Origin: Streptococcus parasanguinis
GTDB taxonomy: Bacteria; Bacillota; Bacilli; Lactobacillales; Streptococcaceae
Direction of reading: 5' to 3'
DNA length: 6,906 nt
Assembly (NCBI GenBank): GCA_018377375.1
Contig: JAGZZN010000077.1
Coordinates: 1-6,906 of the forward strand
The notes below the pieces were generated by a model. That model was not told the origin of the DNA and ran no database searches. It saw only the letters and a list, made by a program, of their open reading frames with translations. The position numbers were made by a program, and so were the translations under genes. This document shows, piece after piece, positions 6,651 to 6,906 of the stretch. The stretch's first letter is position 1. Each line of letters opens with the position of its first letter.

Positions 6651-6722
6651 CTGGGGTAGCTGGATTCGAACCAACGCATGAGGGAGTCAAAGTCCCTTGC
6701 CTTACCGCTTGGCTATACCCCA
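6651..6722 (-). tRNA. tRNA-Gln (anticodon TTG)
   Basis: A 72-nt cloverleaf. The acceptor TGGGGTA pairs with TACCCCA, discriminator G at 6651; the U1-A72 pair is typical of tRNA-Gln. The anticodon stem AGGGA/TCCCT encloses CTTTGAC, with anticodon TTG at 6688-6690. The T arm holds GGTTCGAATCC. CCA is not encoded. As the first tRNA of the unit, it starts about 7 nt after the predicted transcription start. Confidence 0.96.
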
Positions 6723-6735
6723 AAAGACTCTTATT

Positions 6736-6764
6736 ATTCTACAGAAAAACTAGTTGGCTGTCAA
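6736..6764 (-). promoter_or_regulatory. Strong promoter of the tRNA-Gln/tRNA-Glu unit
   Basis: Perfect TTGACA (6759-6764), a 17-bp spacer, then TAGAAT (6736-6741, 5/6). The start is expected near 6729. The A/T tracts just upstream (6765-6790) could act as an UP element, as is common for stable RNA promoters. Confidence 0.9.
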
Positions 6765-6784
6765 CACTTTTTTTAACTTTTTTC

Positions 6785-6814
6785 AAAAAAAAGCAACCGG
6801 AAATACCGATTGCT
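6785..6814 (-). terminator. Terminator of an upstream transcript entering from the right edge
   Basis: AGCAATCGG (6806-6814) pairs with CCGGTTGCT (6792-6800), nine pairs with one T-G, around a five-base loop, and is followed by Ts to 6785. It ends whatever is transcribed leftward from beyond 6906; that gene cannot be identified here. Confidence 0.85.
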
Positions 6815-6829
6815 AGGAGTTAGGAGATT

Positions 6830-6882
6830 TCATCATCTAAGCGAACTTAGATAGATGATATGAGGTCGCTTCAACCTCATAT
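6830..6882 (-). other. Two tandem hairpins upstream of the terminator
   Basis: Hairpin one has a 9-bp stem, ATATGAGGT/ACCTCATAT (6858-6866 with 6874-6882), and a 7-nt loop. Hairpin two has a 7-bp stem ATCTAAG/CTTAGAT (6835-6841 with 6846-6852), loop TTCG on the minus strand, extended by 5 bp (6830-6834 with 6854-6858) past one bulged base. The two share one base at their junction. Neither is followed by a T-run. They lie in the 3' region of the transcript ended at 6785. Stops occur in all three minus frames between 6830 and 6906, so at most a short C-terminus is encoded here. Confidence 0.5.
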
Positions 6883-6906
6883 GAAAAAAGAAAAGTTTTA
6901 GGATGA

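Noticed and set aside
1..6906. Mobile element, CRISPR array, toxin-antitoxin or defence system
   Set aside because: No transposase, integrase, direct-repeat array or small toxin-like gene pair was found; base composition looks even and all genes are core functions.

Overview
The window looks like a chromosomal segment of a low-GC Firmicute, most probably a Streptococcus. Supporting signs are the AT-rich intergenic DNA, AGGAG-type ribosome binding sites, tRNA genes without an encoded CCA, and close similarity of all five proteins to streptococcal families. The species cannot be fixed from the sequence; the Streptococcus salivarius/thermophilus group is a plausible guess. Every supported gene lies on the minus strand, so the window reads from right to left.

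Right edge (6723-6906): the tail of an unidentified transcript with two tandem hairpins and a strong terminator, followed by a near-consensus promoter for a two-tRNA unit, tRNA-Gln(TTG) then tRNA-Glu(TTC) (6550-6722), which has its own terminator. Next (4031-6549) comes a three-gene unit, rimM - trmD - ferredoxin/flavodoxin-NADP+ reductase. Its genes overlap or are 1 nt apart, each has a good Shine-Dalgarno sequence, and it ends in a terminator at 4031-4055. The candidate rimM promoter carries a perfect 14-bp palindrome in its spacer, and the leader can form a long-range stem.

Then (1484-4020) a monocistronic ftsK, the DNA translocase, has an extended -10 box so close to its ATG that the mRNA is probably leaderless; a terminator follows it. 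At the left edge (1-1447) is the N-terminal 457 residues of an intracellular type I pullulanase, pulA. Its promoter has an extended -10 and a near-perfect catabolite-repression (cre) site over the -35. The gene runs off the window just before its catalytic aspartate.

The gene content is ordinary housekeeping: translation quality (RimM for 30S maturation, TrmD for m1G37, two tRNAs), redox supply, chromosome segregation and alpha-glucan use. I see no mobile element, CRISPR array, phage gene or defence system. The points of interest are regulatory.
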